Origin: Bacillus sp. S3
GTDB taxonomy: Bacteria; Bacillota; Bacilli; Bacillales; Cytobacillaceae
DNA: 64,000 nucleotides
Direction of reading: 5' to 3'
NCBI RefSeq assembly: GCF_005154805.1
Contig: NZ_CP039727.1
Span: 4,027,501 to 4,091,500 of the forward strand
How positions within the stretch are numbered: the first letter of the stretch is position 1; each line of letters starts with the position of its first letter. Shown piece by piece: positions 27,704 to 36,646 of this stretch. Made by a program: the position numbers and the translations under genes. The notes beneath the pieces were generated by a model, which was given only the letters and a program-made list of their open reading frames with translations, was not told the origin of the DNA and did not search any database.

Positions 27704-28141
27704 TCAATTTTTAAATGCCGAAACAGGCCCTAATTCATTTGTTAGGTATTCACGGACATTCTCTGAAAAACGTCCGAATTCAGGAAGGTACTTAGCAAAC
27801 TGCTCCTGAAGTTCACGATGATCAACGTCCATGTAATCCTGAACAAGCATTTTCCGATATGGAATAAGGCTTTTAAACGCTTCTCCCGTTTCCTTAGTGA
27901 TAACCTTTTCATCCATTAAAATATCGATAATGTCCTCGTAACTGCCTGGGTCCCGCATAATAAAGCCGTCAATCATGTCATTTCCCACATCCAATACTGC
28001 CTCAAGCATCATTTGACATAAACGCTCCAATGCGGTCTTTTCAGTCGGTGTTGACCAATCCTTTTGTTCGTGAAAAAGATTAATTTTTGTCTCTAAATAT
28101 TGGAGGAATGCTTCAATTCTTTCTCTGTCAACAAAATACAT
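27704..28141 (-). CDS. yutE: YutE, DUF86/HepT-like protein lacking the catalytic histidine
   Basis: A 145-residue four-helix protein of the HepT-like family. The usual Rx4HxY nuclease motif reads RKMLVQDY (about 111-118), so glutamine replaces histidine. No MNT nucleotidyltransferase gene lies next to it, unlike true HepT/MntA toxin-antitoxin pairs. In bacilli this is a stable housekeeping position between yutF and yutD. It is likely not a toxin; the role is unknown. The ATG follows a weak AGAGGGAAGTGGG site. Confidence 0.85.
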   Translation of the reverse strand: MYFVDRERIEAFLQYLETKINLFHEQKDWSTPTEKTALERLCQMMLEAVLDVGNDMIDGFIMRDPGSYEDIIDILMDEKVITKETGEAFKSLIPYRKMLVQDYMDVDHRELQEQFAKYLPEFGRFSENVREYLTNELGPVSAFKN

Positions 28142-28301
28142 CTAGCCCACTTCCCTCTATGTAGTCCCTTTCATTTTTATTGTAACACAATCCTTCTATG
28201 GTTCGTATTTTTCCACCATCAGAAATCAGTGAAACATGGCCTGAAATTTGATACTATAAAGAAGATGGAAAAATAGTGAACACCTTAAAGGAGACCATTT
28301 C

Positions 28302-28568
28302 ATGACTGAACGCTTTTTCTTATACGATGATACGGAAGATACAAAAACAAGATTTGTCAGTTTTGTTGGTGAAAACCAGCGCTTTGATTTAGCGATTGTT
28401 CAAACGAATCGCCATTATGGAAAGTCATTAGTTCTTGATATCCAGGGAAATCGGTTTGCCATTATCGGCCAGGACGATTTGGAGGAAGAGGGATACTTAG
28501 AATTTGCCTTTCAATTAAATGAGCAAGATGCGGAAGAACTGCGCAGTTTTTTAACTGAAATCATTTGA
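28302..28568 (+). CDS. DUF3055-like small acidic protein
   Basis: An 88-residue acidic protein starting MTERFFLYDDTEDTKTRFVSF, with a beta-rich first two thirds and a short C-terminal helix (EQDAEELRSFLTEII). This resembles the DUF3055 family conserved in bacilli, function unknown. AAAGGAGACC precedes the ATG. It is followed after 54 bases by another small gene on the same strand, and the two may be co-transcribed. Confidence 0.8.
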   Translation: MTERFFLYDDTEDTKTRFVSFVGENQRFDLAIVQTNRHYGKSLVLDIQGNRFAIIGQDDLEEEGYLEFAFQLNEQDAEELRSFLTEII

Positions 28569-28622
28569 TCCTCACATGTTTTTCACCCTCTTTGAAATAC
28601 TAAAGGGTAAAGGAGTGAAAGC

Positions 28623-28910
28623 ATGGGTAATAAGGACTCAGAAAAATATACAGAATTATCAACGGTTGAACAACAACAAAATTTCCTCACTGCCCAGGAG
28701 TTTCCAGAAGGCTCGTATGGTTCCTCCATTAGAAAAGACGAGCCAGTGCAAAATAAGAGTACACCTTGGAAAGAGGGACAGCGGAAATACAGTGCTTTTA
28801 ATTATGAATTTAAATCACTGCATCAGGATTTACCGCGGCAGATGGAAGGTGCACATCCGCCACATGATGACCCGGATACAGATATACAAGAGCCTTATTC
28901 GGAGGCATAA
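28623..28910 (+). CDS. Small hydrophilic cytosolic protein
   Basis: A 95-residue, highly polar, Gln/Pro-rich protein without membrane segments or cysteines. Recurrent phrases are EFPEGSYGS, TPWKEGQ and the C-terminal HPPHDDPDTD. I have seen similar proteins annotated only as cytosolic protein in Bacillus. It is probably disordered and may be spore-associated. AAAGGAGTGAAAGC precedes the ATG. A strong terminator follows. Confidence 0.78.
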   Translation: MGNKDSEKYTELSTVEQQQNFLTAQEFPEGSYGSSIRKDEPVQNKSTPWKEGQRKYSAFNYEFKSLHQDLPRQMEGAHPPHDDPDTDIQEPYSEA

Positions 28911-28913
28911 AAA

Positions 28914-28949
28914 AGAAGGTTCAGGGTTACCTGACCTTCTCATTTTTTT
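28914..28949 (+). terminator. Bidirectional terminator downstream of the 95-residue gene and yutD
   Basis: AGAAGGTTCAGG/CCTGACCTTCT (one bulge) with a 4-base loop, followed by CATTTTTTT. Confidence 0.9.
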
Positions 28950-29215
28950 ACCTTTTTCAAAACAAAATAGGCACAGCCGAAATTGCAGTATTCATAAAGG
29001 TACTCACTCAGTGTGCTTATTTTTGTATCAAATGTAGCCTTTTGGTTTTGATCGTCGAAGAAACCCTTCAGGCGAAGCTGCCCATAGCCCCAATCGCCTA
29101 CAATATAATCGTACCTCGATAAAATATCACTGTACCTTGCTTTAAATGCTTCCTCATTATACGCGTCACGATATTCCTGCAGAATTTCATATCCGGTATT
29201 GTTAACCACAATCAT
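28940..29215 (-). CDS. yutD: YutD (DUF1027) family protein
   Basis: A 91-residue protein with the conserved core EAFKARYSDILSRYDYIVGD and WGYGQLRLKGFF, then a C-terminal YLYEYCNFGCAYFVLKK with two nearby cysteines. The function is unknown, but the family is conserved in Firmicutes. AGGTGAAATAGG precedes the ATG. It is divergent from yutC. Confidence 0.9.
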   Translation of the reverse strand: MIVVNNTGYEILQEYRDAYNEEAFKARYSDILSRYDYIVGDWGYGQLRLKGFFDDQNQKATFDTKISTLSEYLYEYCNFGCAYFVLKKVKK

Positions 29216-29332
29216 CCTATTTCACCTCATTTGCCCAGCAAATACCTAATACCCATTATAACCGATTCCCCATCAATTACTAAGAAAAAAAATCATCCCT
29301 TTGGCTATTCTAATAAAAGGAGGTGCTTTTAA

Positions 29333-29965
29333 TTGAAAAAATTTATCATAATCGCTGGATTATGTACGATGACCGCTTTAACAGGGTGCTCAAAGGATAC
29401 TGCCAGCAACGATATATATGAGGAAAGCGGTAATACCATTAACGTAAATAACAAAAGACATGAACTATACAATGAAGAAGCCGGCCGGGGAATTCGTAAT
29501 GTCAGCGACAATTATGGCTTTGTCCGCCACCAAAAAAGTCCGGTGGCGAATGATAATATGGGAAATAATCACTATACCGCACTTGATCGGGAGCAGGTTG
29601 CTAACATTATTAGCAAGCAAAGCACAAGTATTCCTAACGTAAATGATGTTGCAACACTTGTCACAGATCAGGAAGTGTTGATTGCCTATGATACCAATTC
29701 AAAGGACCGCAACTTAACCGCAGACCAAGTGAAGCGGTCTGCGTTATCGGTGGTACCTAGATATTATCATGTGTATGTCACCGACAATAAAGTCTTGATG
29801 CGTGATGTTGAAAATCTGGCTAATACCGATTCAAATAGCAGAAATGCCCGTAATGTGGTCAATGGGCTGATCAAGCAAATGAAAAAGTCTCCACAAGGTC
29901 ATGCTGTAAATTCCAATGAAGATGCAAATGGTATGACCCAGGATGACCATATGCGCAATCGCTAA
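29333..29965 (+). CDS. yutC: YhcN/YlaJ family sporulation lipoprotein YutC
   Basis: A 210-residue lipoprotein: signal peptide with lipobox LTGC (Cys about 19), a linker with NIYEESGN-like polar sequence, then the family domain with VNDVATLVTDQEVLIAYDTN and VPRYYHVYVTDNKVLMRDVE. Members of this family are found in the spore inner membrane. TTG at 29333 is the start because AGGAGGTG lies 8 bases upstream. The C-terminal 35 residues are polar and low in complexity. Confidence 0.88.
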   Translation: MKKFIIIAGLCTMTALTGCSKDTASNDIYEESGNTINVNNKRHELYNEEAGRGIRNVSDNYGFVRHQKSPVANDNMGNNHYTALDREQVANIISKQSTSIPNVNDVATLVTDQEVLIAYDTNSKDRNLTADQVKRSALSVVPRYYHVYVTDNKVLMRDVENLANTDSNSRNARNVVNGLIKQMKKSPQGHAVNSNEDANGMTQDDHMRNR

Positions 29966-29972
29966 AGAAAAA

Positions 29973-30010
29973 AGTTCAGCCCTTTATTGCGGGGGCTGAA
30001 CTCTTTTTTA
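29973..30010 (+). terminator. Bidirectional terminator between yutC and lipA
   Basis: AGTTCAGCCC/GGGCTGAACT stem with a 10-base loop and a CTTTTTTA tail, overlapping the lipA stop. Confidence 0.9.
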
Positions 30011-30928
30011 CGCTTCTTTTTTTACTTCTGTTTCTCCAAGCATTTGTTTGTGTTTGGCAGCAGCATTGACTTGTTCATCGGCATGATAGGATGAACGGAC
30101 AAGCGGGCCTGCTTGACAGTGGCTAAAGCCTTTACTCATCGCAATTTGCTGTAATTCATTAAACTCATCCGGGCTATAGTATTTTTGCACCTTTAAATGA
30201 CTCTTGGTCGGCTGCAGGTATTGCCCAATCGTCATGATATCAACGTTGTTTGCTCTTAAATCATCCATGACTTCCAGGATTTCTTCTTTTGTCTCCCCAA
30301 GACCAATCATTAAGCTTGATTTTGTGGGAATGCTTGGCTGCATTTCTTTGGCACGGCGAAGAAATTCAAGCGACCGGTCATATTTAGCACGAGCTCTTAC
30401 TCTTGGTGTTAACCGTTTAACTGTCTCAATGTTATGATTCAAAATATCCGGTTTCGCATCCATTAACAGCTGTAAATTTTCTTCCTTGCCTCCCATATCA
30501 GAAGGAAGAACTTCTATACTTGTAAATGGATTTTTCCGGCGAATCGCCCTTACTGTTTCCGCAAAAACGGCTGCCCCGCCATCCTTTAAATCATCGCGGG
30601 CTACTGCCGTCACGACCACATGCTTCAAGTTCATTAATTGAACAGAGTCAGCTACTCTTTCCGGCTCCTGCCAATCAAGCTCTGTTGGCAGCCCTGTTTT
30701 GACGGCACAGAAGCGGCAGGCACGCGTACAAGTATCTCCCAGAATCATAAATGTCGCCGTCCGTCTTTCCGCCCAGCATTCGTGAATGTTAGGGCAGCGG
30801 GCCTCTTCACAAACCGTATGAAGATTTTTTTCGCGCATCATTTTTTTTAAACCCGTATAAGATTCATTCGTGTTTAACTTTATTTTTAGCCATTCCGGCT
30901 TACGTAAAACTTCTTCTTTTTGGCTCAA
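30008..30928 (-). CDS. lipA: Lipoyl synthase
   Basis: Radical-SAM enzyme inserting two sulfur atoms into protein-bound octanoyl chains to make lipoyl groups, as needed by the H protein (gcvH in this window). It has 306 residues. Auxiliary cluster cysteines are in [12 protein letters not shown] (about 40-51) and the radical-SAM cluster in CTRACRFC (about 66-73). The TTG at 30928 follows AAGGAGTG. The auxiliary cluster is consumed in catalysis, so a link to the nearby Fe-S carriers is expected. Confidence 0.97.
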   Translation of the reverse strand: MSQKEEVLRKPEWLKIKLNTNESYTGLKKMMREKNLHTVCEEARCPNIHECWAERRTATFMILGDTCTRACRFCAVKTGLPTELDWQEPERVADSVQLMNLKHVVVTAVARDDLKDGGAAVFAETVRAIRRKNPFTSIEVLPSDMGGKEENLQLLMDAKPDILNHNIETVKRLTPRVRARAKYDRSLEFLRRAKEMQPSIPTKSSLMIGLGETKEEILEVMDDLRANNVDIMTIGQYLQPTKSHLKVQKYYSPDEFNELQQIAMSKGFSHCQAGPLVRSSYHADEQVNAAAKHKQMLGETEVKKEA

Positions 30929-31118
30929 TTTTTACACTCCTTGAAATCCCAATATGTCTGAAAGTGAAACCTCTTCTGATGTCACTTTATCATACTGGAA
31001 TAGGAACGACAAGGAATCAAATTATTAAGATCATGTCTTTTTTACTGATCCTTTCCCGTCGTTTAATGATTCCGTTTTCGATTACCAATTATTAACCCTA
31101 ATGAAATGGACTAATAAT

Positions 31119-31127
31119 CATAAACTA
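31119..31127 (+). promoter_or_regulatory. Sigma-K-like -10 box upstream of lytH
   Basis: CATAAACTA matches CATAnnnTA and sits 33 bases before the lytH start. lytH is a sigma-K gene in B. subtilis. The -35 side is not convincing. Confidence 0.5.
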
Positions 31128-31159
31128 ACTTTGTACCTTAATTGGAAGGAGGATCTCTG

Positions 31160-32155
31160 TTGCGGGCTGTTCTCATAATTGGAACGATCCTTATGCTCTT
31201 AACTTCACCATTGTCTGTCAGGGATGCTCACGCAAAAGAAGAACCTGATCCCTATCAGGAAAGAATGAAGCTATATAAAAAGATGGAAACAGTTACTCAG
31301 ATTCCTTGGTATTATTTAGCGGCCATTGATCAATATGAAAGAAGTATCCGTTTTGCACGTCGCGATTTGCCAAAGCCTGAAAGTACCATTTCGATATATT
31401 TCAAGCCGGGCCAATGGGCAGGCTTAACAAATCCAAACCCATCGGAAGAAAATCCGGCTATTATCCAATTTTTTAATGGAATAGGTGTCGATGGCGACGG
31501 GGATGGAAAAGCGAGCTTGAAGAGTGATGAGGATGTTTTATATGCGTTTGCCAACTATCTTCTTTCATATGGTGTAGATCATGAGAATATAAAAATCGGG
31601 TTATGGAATTACTATCATCGTGATAAAACGGTAAGTATTATTGCCGGTAAGGCGAAAATTTATCGGCATTTCGGCCGTCTTGATTTAGATAAACAAGTCT
31701 TCCCTGTGCCTCTTCACAGCAATCACAGTTATCGCAGTACATGGGGGGATGCACGCGGCTGGGGCGGAAGAAGGATGCATGAAGGAACGGACATTTTCGC
31801 TGGTTACGGGGTACCGGTCCGTGCGACAAGTTATGGAATTATTGAAATGAAGGGCTGGAACAAGTTCGGCGGCTGGAGAATCGGCATCCGCGATATCAAT
31901 AACACCTATCATTACTTAGCCCACCTAAGTGGGTTTGCCAAAGATTTAAGGGTTGGTCAAATCGTTGAGCCCGGCATGGTCATCGGCGGTGTTGGCAGCT
32001 CCGGATACGGTCCGCCGGGGACTTCCGGGAAATTCCCGCCCCATTTACATTACGGAATGTATAAGGACAATGGGATAACGGAATGGTCATTTGACCCGTA
32101 CCCGCATTTAGCAAAATGGAAACGCCTGGAGCGAATGAATATGAAACGGAAATAG
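31160..32155 (+). CDS. lytH: Sporulation L-Ala-D-Glu endopeptidase LytH (M23)
   Basis: Zinc endopeptidase trimming stem peptides of the spore cortex, 331 residues. It has an N-terminal signal or anchor segment (about 4-20), a middle region of about 150 residues (MADTL-type helical domain with DGDGDGK), then the M23 domain: RRMHEGTDIFAGYG (zinc His and Asp, about 213) and PPHLHYG (HxH, about 295). The TTG at 31160 follows AAGGAGGATC; a start at 31142 would overlap the site. It converges on yunB. Confidence 0.94.
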   Translation: MRAVLIIGTILMLLTSPLSVRDAHAKEEPDPYQERMKLYKKMETVTQIPWYYLAAIDQYERSIRFARRDLPKPESTISIYFKPGQWAGLTNPNPSEENPAIIQFFNGIGVDGDGDGKASLKSDEDVLYAFANYLLSYGVDHENIKIGLWNYYHRDKTVSIIAGKAKIYRHFGRLDLDKQVFPVPLHSNHSYRSTWGDARGWGGRRMHEGTDIFAGYGVPVRATSYGIIEMKGWNKFGGWRIGIRDINNTYHYLAHLSGFAKDLRVGQIVEPGMVIGGVGSSGYGPPGTSGKFPPHLHYGMYKDNGITEWSFDPYPHLAKWKRLERMNMKRK

Positions 32156-32184
32156 GACTGTCCTTGGGAGGATAGTCCTTTTAA
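32154..32184 (+). terminator. Bidirectional terminator between lytH and yunB
   Basis: AGGACTgTCC/GGAtAGTCCT stem followed by TTTTAAT. Confidence 0.82.
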
Positions 32185-32963
32185 TTTCCTGATTTTTTCG
32201 TATCTGTTTTCTTTTCCGGTAACTGAATGGATGGTGTGATACCGCCGCCGCTGTTATAAAATTGCGGAACTTCTCCTTCTACCAACCTTCCCCCAACCGG
32301 AATGCTTTGTTTTAACTTGGTAATTTTTGTTGCAAATGGAGTGATAATTTGGACAGATACTTCGATTTCAACAGAGACCTGGATCCAGACACTATTGATT
32401 CCCATTTGTTTTGGTTCAATATGAACATCCGGCTCCACTTCACCAATCGCATGGAATTTAACCGGAATTTTAGGTCCAATATTCCCTAATAATGAAATAT
32501 TGGTTGCCTGGCCTAATGGCACATACCAAACAATTCCATCTTCTTTACCGGTGTTTTCTGTTTCAATTTCCACATCTGACTCTAATAAGGCAATATCCCC
32601 CTTCTTGGCTGTTTTTAAATTCTTTTGAATTTGGGCAGTGGTTTCTGCTAACACCCGATTGATCAAATCAGTATTCAATTCGGCGTTTTGCTTTTTTCCA
32701 TCACTGCTTTCCGTAATTTTAATAACCTGATTATTTTCCCCCACATTGGTAGTACGTTTCGTTATGGCTCTATTAATGACAAGGGATGCAATATTACGGG
32801 TTTCTGATTCCGCATATCTCATTAAGGCCGGCTCAATTCCCTTGTTTACCAGCATCAAACTGGCAGCAGTAGAGAATAGGAAAAAGACGAAAGTCAGCAG
32901 CATCACATATCGGAATGGCAGCGGCCCACGCTTGAAAAATCGCCGCCGTCGGAACTTTGCCAA
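32181..32963 (-). CDS. yunB: Sporulation protein YunB
   Basis: A 260-residue protein with a very basic N-terminus (KFRRRRFFKRG), one membrane helix (about 18-40) and an extracytoplasmic domain that repeats the pattern VSVEIEVSVQIITPF. Required for efficient sporulation in B. subtilis; the mechanism is unknown. The TTG at 32963 follows GGGGGGAT. The minus strand carries CATACACA at 32985-32992, close to a sigma-E -10 box, 22 bases before the start. Confidence 0.9.
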   Translation of the reverse strand: MAKFRRRRFFKRGPLPFRYVMLLTFVFFLFSTAASLMLVNKGIEPALMRYAESETRNIASLVINRAITKRTTNVGENNQVIKITESSDGKKQNAELNTDLINRVLAETTAQIQKNLKTAKKGDIALLESDVEIETENTGKEDGIVWYVPLGQATNISLLGNIGPKIPVKFHAIGEVEPDVHIEPKQMGINSVWIQVSVEIEVSVQIITPFATKITKLKQSIPVGGRLVEGEVPQFYNSGGGITPSIQLPEKKTDTKKSGN

Positions 32964-32984
32964 AGAAATCCCCCCTTCATGCTA

Positions 32985-32992
32985 TGTGTATG
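32985..32992 (-). promoter_or_regulatory. Sigma-E-like -10 box upstream of yunB
   Basis: CATACACA agrees with CATACAMT at seven of eight positions and has a short leader to the TTG start. No clear -35. Confidence 0.4.
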
Positions 32993-33017
32993 CTAAGAAG
33001 AGATGAACTAGCCCATG

Positions 33018-33046
33018 AAAAAAAGCCTGCTTTTTTAGCAAGCTTT
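33018..33046 (-). terminator. Terminator of yunC
   Basis: AAAGCTTGCT/AGCAGGCTTT (one G-U), followed by seven T on the minus strand; the base of the stem overlaps the yunC stop. Confidence 0.85.
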
Positions 33047-33347
33047 AAACCATTTTTAGCAAGGCGTCTTTTCCGATCATCCCCTGATGAATCCCTAATT
33101 CTTCTGCCTCTACAGTTACTGACTCTAAAGGGGCATTTAGGAGCTGATCAATCGTTCGAACGCCGACAGCCCGGCCGGCAATGATTTTGCGATCCTTTAA
33201 TTTTTTATTTAATAGGCCAACATCTAAAGCACCGCACATAATATAGCCTTTATCATTTGACACCGTTAAAAGGGTGGTTTTTGGTAGTATAACTGTCACA
33301 GCCACGAAAGTATGGCCGTTAATTTCAATTGGTGAAAGCTCAATCAA
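33045..33347 (-). CDS. yunC: YunC (DUF1805) family protein
   Basis: A 100-residue protein of unknown function, conserved in bacilli. The core DKGYIMCGALDVGLLN and GRAVGVRTIDQLLNAPLESV is distinctive. The TTG at 33347 aligns with the short family N-terminus (IELSPIEI), with GGAG 11 bases before it; the open frame extends to 33425 but there overlaps yunD. It lies 61 bases downstream of yunD on the same strand. Confidence 0.85.
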   Translation of the reverse strand: MIELSPIEINGHTFVAVTVILPKTTLLTVSNDKGYIMCGALDVGLLNKKLKDRKIIAGRAVGVRTIDQLLNAPLESVTVEAEELGIHQGMIGKDALLKMV

Positions 33348-33408
33348 AGGGTCCCACACTCCTTTCCTCACTATCACAGTATGTTTGCGAAGGAAAATTC
33401 GTGATGGG

Positions 33409-34761
33409 CTAGGTTGGCATCTCAAGCTTCCATTTCAATAAATCACGCAAAAATTCCGGCAGAAAATAGTTCTTCTGCTTCTGCGGCAGTACTTCTGTGA
33501 AAAAATGGCCAAAAGTAAACATATCGGGGAGAGCTAATGTATAGTTGCTGTCCAGCTTTAATTCGCTGCCCTGAATGAAAATTTTATTTTTCTCAAAGCA
33601 AATTCCATCATAAACAAATATTCCTAAAACGGTCCCTCTAAAACCGAGGCCTTTTATTTGCCTGTGATGTAAGCTCTCGTCCATGGTTTGAGATAGGATC
33701 TCCAATAATTCTTTTCCCGTCAATTTGACTACACACGGATTGATCGGGTGTGGGCAAACCTCGAGCAAATCGTATGTTGTCACCTCTTCAGATAATGTGC
33801 CTAAAAGAAGCCCCGCATTAATCATCGCACAGTCAGCCTGGCACCATTCTCTTAATGTCTTCGATAACAAACGTGAAAAATTGGTTTCCTGAAATGGATG
33901 GTGCAACAATGGCTCGCTGAGAGTTGTGACCTTATGGCTTAACAGATCCTTCCCTTTGTTTAAAAAAGCAATAATTTGTTCCTGTTCATTTGGAACAATT
34001 GGAAGATCGTTAAAGTCATATAGAAGTGCCTCCTTACGAGTGACAGCCTTTTGTTCATTAAGGTGAATTGTCATCTTGCCAACATAAAAACCGTACTTTC
34101 CTGCAGCACCAAGAAGTGTAGACCCGACAAGCTCTCCTTTTTCAAAAAAGTGATGGGTGTGAGCTCCTAAGATAACATCGATTTCCGGGAATGCTGCTGC
34201 AATCCGTTCATCATCATGGATGCCGAGATGGGACAGCAGGATAATGAAGTCCGATTCTTTCTCTAGGGGTTCAAGCCATTTTTTAAGCTCGGAGATTGGA
34301 TCTGTCAGCCTCCACCCAAGCAAATCATATAGATGTGTAAAGGGTGCGGTAAGACCGATTACGCCCAGTCGAGTTCCCTTTTGTGTTTGATAGATCTTAT
34401 AGGGTTTTACCCATTGCGGATAACTGCCATTTTGGTAATAAAAGTTTGCAGCAAGAACATCGAACTCAGCATCGCTGTAAAGCTGATCTAAATCGTCAAA
34501 AGGAAGGTTTACTCCTTCGTTATTCCCTATCGCAGCCGCGGTAAACTGGCACTCATTTAACAGGGGGATATTCCCTTTCCCTTTCGTTGCTTCCGTATAC
34601 GGATGCCAGCGGTCAATGAAATCGCCGATATCAAAGAGAAAGACGTCCTCACCTTGCTGCTGATGTAATTGTTTTTTCTGCAAAAGAAACTGCTGTATTC
34701 GCGGCCAATGTTCTAAGTGACTGTGAAAATCATTTGTATGGTATAGATGTATGGTTTCCAT
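33409..34761 (-). CDS. yunD: 5'-nucleotidase-type metallophosphatase YunD
   Basis: A 450-residue two-domain enzyme. The N-terminal calcineurin-like domain has YHTNDFHSH (8-16), FDIGDFIDRW, AIGNNEG, LLSHLGIH and GAHTHHF, which supply the two-metal site. The C-terminal domain (about 290-450) is the 5'-nucleotidase substrate domain. There is no signal peptide, so it is cytosolic, unlike UshA. The usual GNHE reads GNNE, removing the family's catalytic histidine at that spot. AAGGTAGAAA precedes the ATG. Confidence 0.9.
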   Translation of the reverse strand: METIHLYHTNDFHSHLEHWPRIQQFLLQKKQLHQQQGEDVFLFDIGDFIDRWHPYTEATKGKGNIPLLNECQFTAAAIGNNEGVNLPFDDLDQLYSDAEFDVLAANFYYQNGSYPQWVKPYKIYQTQKGTRLGVIGLTAPFTHLYDLLGWRLTDPISELKKWLEPLEKESDFIILLSHLGIHDDERIAAAFPEIDVILGAHTHHFFEKGELVGSTLLGAAGKYGFYVGKMTIHLNEQKAVTRKEALLYDFNDLPIVPNEQEQIIAFLNKGKDLLSHKVTTLSEPLLHHPFQETNFSRLLSKTLREWCQADCAMINAGLLLGTLSEEVTTYDLLEVCPHPINPCVVKLTGKELLEILSQTMDESLHHRQIKGLGFRGTVLGIFVYDGICFEKNKIFIQGSELKLDSNYTLALPDMFTFGHFFTEVLPQKQKNYFLPEFLRDLLKWKLEMPT

Positions 34762-34770
34762 TTTTCTACC

Positions 34771-35592
34771 TTACCCTGTAATCCCTTGATAAATTAAGCG
34801 AACGGCTACCACCACAAGGATAATTCTGATAATCAGAACAATGGTTTTACTCTTTAATTTGGAATTTAAAAGCACGCCAACCTTCGCGCCAATCCATGCC
34901 CCCGGTATCAGTGCCAATGCATAAAGCCAATCCACATTCCCCAGGGTGATATGGGTGATGGAACTCAAGATCGATGTTGGTAAAATCATAAACATCGATG
35001 TCGCCGTTGCCACGTGCGGCGGAAAGAAAAATAGCAAGATCATCGTTGGCACCATCAGCGAGCCGCCGCCAATCCCGAAAATCCCTGATAAAAAGCCGAC
35101 AATGAAGGAAATGACGACGGCTAGAATCGGACTAAAACCATAGTCAAAGGTTTTCCCGCTATTGTCGGTAAAGCTCCGGACAATTCCCTTATCTTTCTGA
35201 TACGGCAGAGGCTTTAATTTATCCTTAGCGACCATTACAATCGAGACAAACAGAATAAATAGTCCGAAATAAATATTGAAAGAGTGCAACTCTAATTTTT
35301 CTGTTACCCATGCACCAAGGATGCTCCCCGGCCCACTGCCAATCAGAAATATTAATCCGCTTTTATAATCAACCGTTTTAAGTTTCATATAGGCTAACGT
35401 AGAGGATAGCCCGGTAAAAATCATCGTAAAAAGAGATGTCCCGACTACTACCTGCGGTGTCAGGTGGCTGAATGTTGACAAGGTTGCTAAGTACAGCAAA
35501 GCAGGGACAACAATGATGCCTCCCCCCATGCCAATCAGCGAGCCTAGTGAGCTCGCAACCAGCCCTACTAAAACTAAAATAATCCATTCCAT
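34771..35592 (-). CDS. yunE: TauE/SafE family sulfite/organosulfonate exporter YunE
   Basis: A 273-residue inner-membrane transporter with about eight helices in two repeats. Repeat signatures are GSLIGMGGGIIVVPAL near residue 18 and GIFGIGGGSLMVPTMIL near 170. The ATG at 35592 follows AAGGTGAAAAC and gives the YunE length; the frame continues to 35664 within yunF. It ends 10 bases before yunD starts, so the two are probably co-transcribed. Substrate uncertain. Confidence 0.9.
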   Translation of the reverse strand: MEWIILVLVGLVASSLGSLIGMGGGIIVVPALLYLATLSTFSHLTPQVVVGTSLFTMIFTGLSSTLAYMKLKTVDYKSGLIFLIGSGPGSILGAWVTEKLELHSFNIYFGLFILFVSIVMVAKDKLKPLPYQKDKGIVRSFTDNSGKTFDYGFSPILAVVISFIVGFLSGIFGIGGGSLMVPTMILLFFFPPHVATATSMFMILPTSILSSITHITLGNVDWLYALALIPGAWIGAKVGVLLNSKLKSKTIVLIIRIILVVVAVRLIYQGITG

Positions 35593-35617
35593 TTTGTTTT
35601 CACCTTCTAGTGTATGT

Positions 35618-36466
35618 CTAATTAAATAAATCCAGCTGCCTTGGAGCGAGCCCTTCATATTCAATATGTAAAAGTTTCATCATTTCTTTGGCATTGTCCG
35701 CCGCGTCGCCGCCGGAGTTGTTGTTAAACAGGAGATAGATGTTAGTGGTTTGTTGCGCTAAACATTGGACGCGTTTGGCCCACTCTTCCAGCTCTTGATG
35801 ATTATAGCGATAAAGATAGCGGACCTCGCGCCAGTTTTCGGCGTTTCGCTTTTGCCAGCCATGAACATTGCGGCCGTGAAATCTAACAAGTACCTGACTA
35901 GCACTAGTCGTCTCCAGTACTGTTGGGACAGACCCTTCCCCGGATTGAGGTTCATCACAAATGCTGTGAATCCATTTCTCTGCCTTCATAAAATCAAGAG
36001 TTTGGCGGCGATATTGAGGTGCAAACCAGGATTGATGCCTAAATTCCAATGCACAGGGTATATCCTCCATTTCATGTTTACACCATCTTAAATAATCTAC
36101 ATTTTCTCGTTTGCAGGCAAACCACGGCGGAAATTGAAACAGGACCATGGCTAATTTATTTTGTTGTATGTATGGTTCCAATGACTCTTTAAAGGCGCTG
36201 AACATCGCTTGTTTGCTTTCAAATGGGATTTCGCCACGTTGGTGACCTGTCATCCCTTGATAGGCTTTTACGATAAACTGGAAGCTCTCTGGCGTTTCAC
36301 TGACCCACTTTTCAGCATTTCTTTTTGGCTGAATGGCGTAGAAAGCGGTATCGACTTCAACGGTCGGAAAATGACCTGCGTATTCCTTAAGTTTATCACG
36401 TGAGGGCGTGTGACTGGGGTATAAGCTGTCGTGGTCTCCCCAACCCGTTACACCAATATAGATCAA
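35618..36466 (-). CDS. yunF: DUF72 TIM-barrel protein YunF
   Basis: A 282-residue protein with the family start IYIGVTGWGDHDSLYP and the conserved EVDTAFYAIQ, LEFRHQSWF and HGRNVHGW segments. The fold resembles UV endonuclease-like barrels, but the activity is unknown. The TTG at 36466 follows GGAGGTGAGC; an ATG at 36481 is itself part of that site. First gene of the yunF-E-D-C run. Confidence 0.9.
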   Translation of the reverse strand: MIYIGVTGWGDHDSLYPSHTPSRDKLKEYAGHFPTVEVDTAFYAIQPKRNAEKWVSETPESFQFIVKAYQGMTGHQRGEIPFESKQAMFSAFKESLEPYIQQNKLAMVLFQFPPWFACKRENVDYLRWCKHEMEDIPCALEFRHQSWFAPQYRRQTLDFMKAEKWIHSICDEPQSGEGSVPTVLETTSASQVLVRFHGRNVHGWQKRNAENWREVRYLYRYNHQELEEWAKRVQCLAQQTTNIYLLFNNNSGGDAADNAKEMMKLLHIEYEGLAPRQLDLFN

Positions 36467-36548
36467 GAAGCTCACCTCCATTTATTAATAATAGCATAAC
36501 CAATTTTAGAAGATGCTAGATTTTTCGATTTACGAAGCTTCCTTTTAA

Positions 36549-36646
36549 TATTGGAAAGGATAACGACAGTAATTTGCTGTTATCCGACAGTGAACAAATC
36601 TTATTCGACAGTAACCAACTGTTATCCGACAGTAACCTTTCCAATA
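36549..36646. repeat. 11-bp inverted repeat within the 21-bp array
   Basis: TATTGGAAAGG (36549-36559) and CCTTTCCAATA (36636-36646) are perfect reverse complements 76 bases apart, flanking the first four units of the array. They could close a long stem or mark a duplication boundary. Confidence 0.6.

Noticed and set aside
28576..29037. 153-codon + strand frame over the 95-residue gene and yutD
   Set aside because: Overlaps the better supported frame at 28623-28910 in another phase, runs antisense into yutD and crosses a strong terminator.
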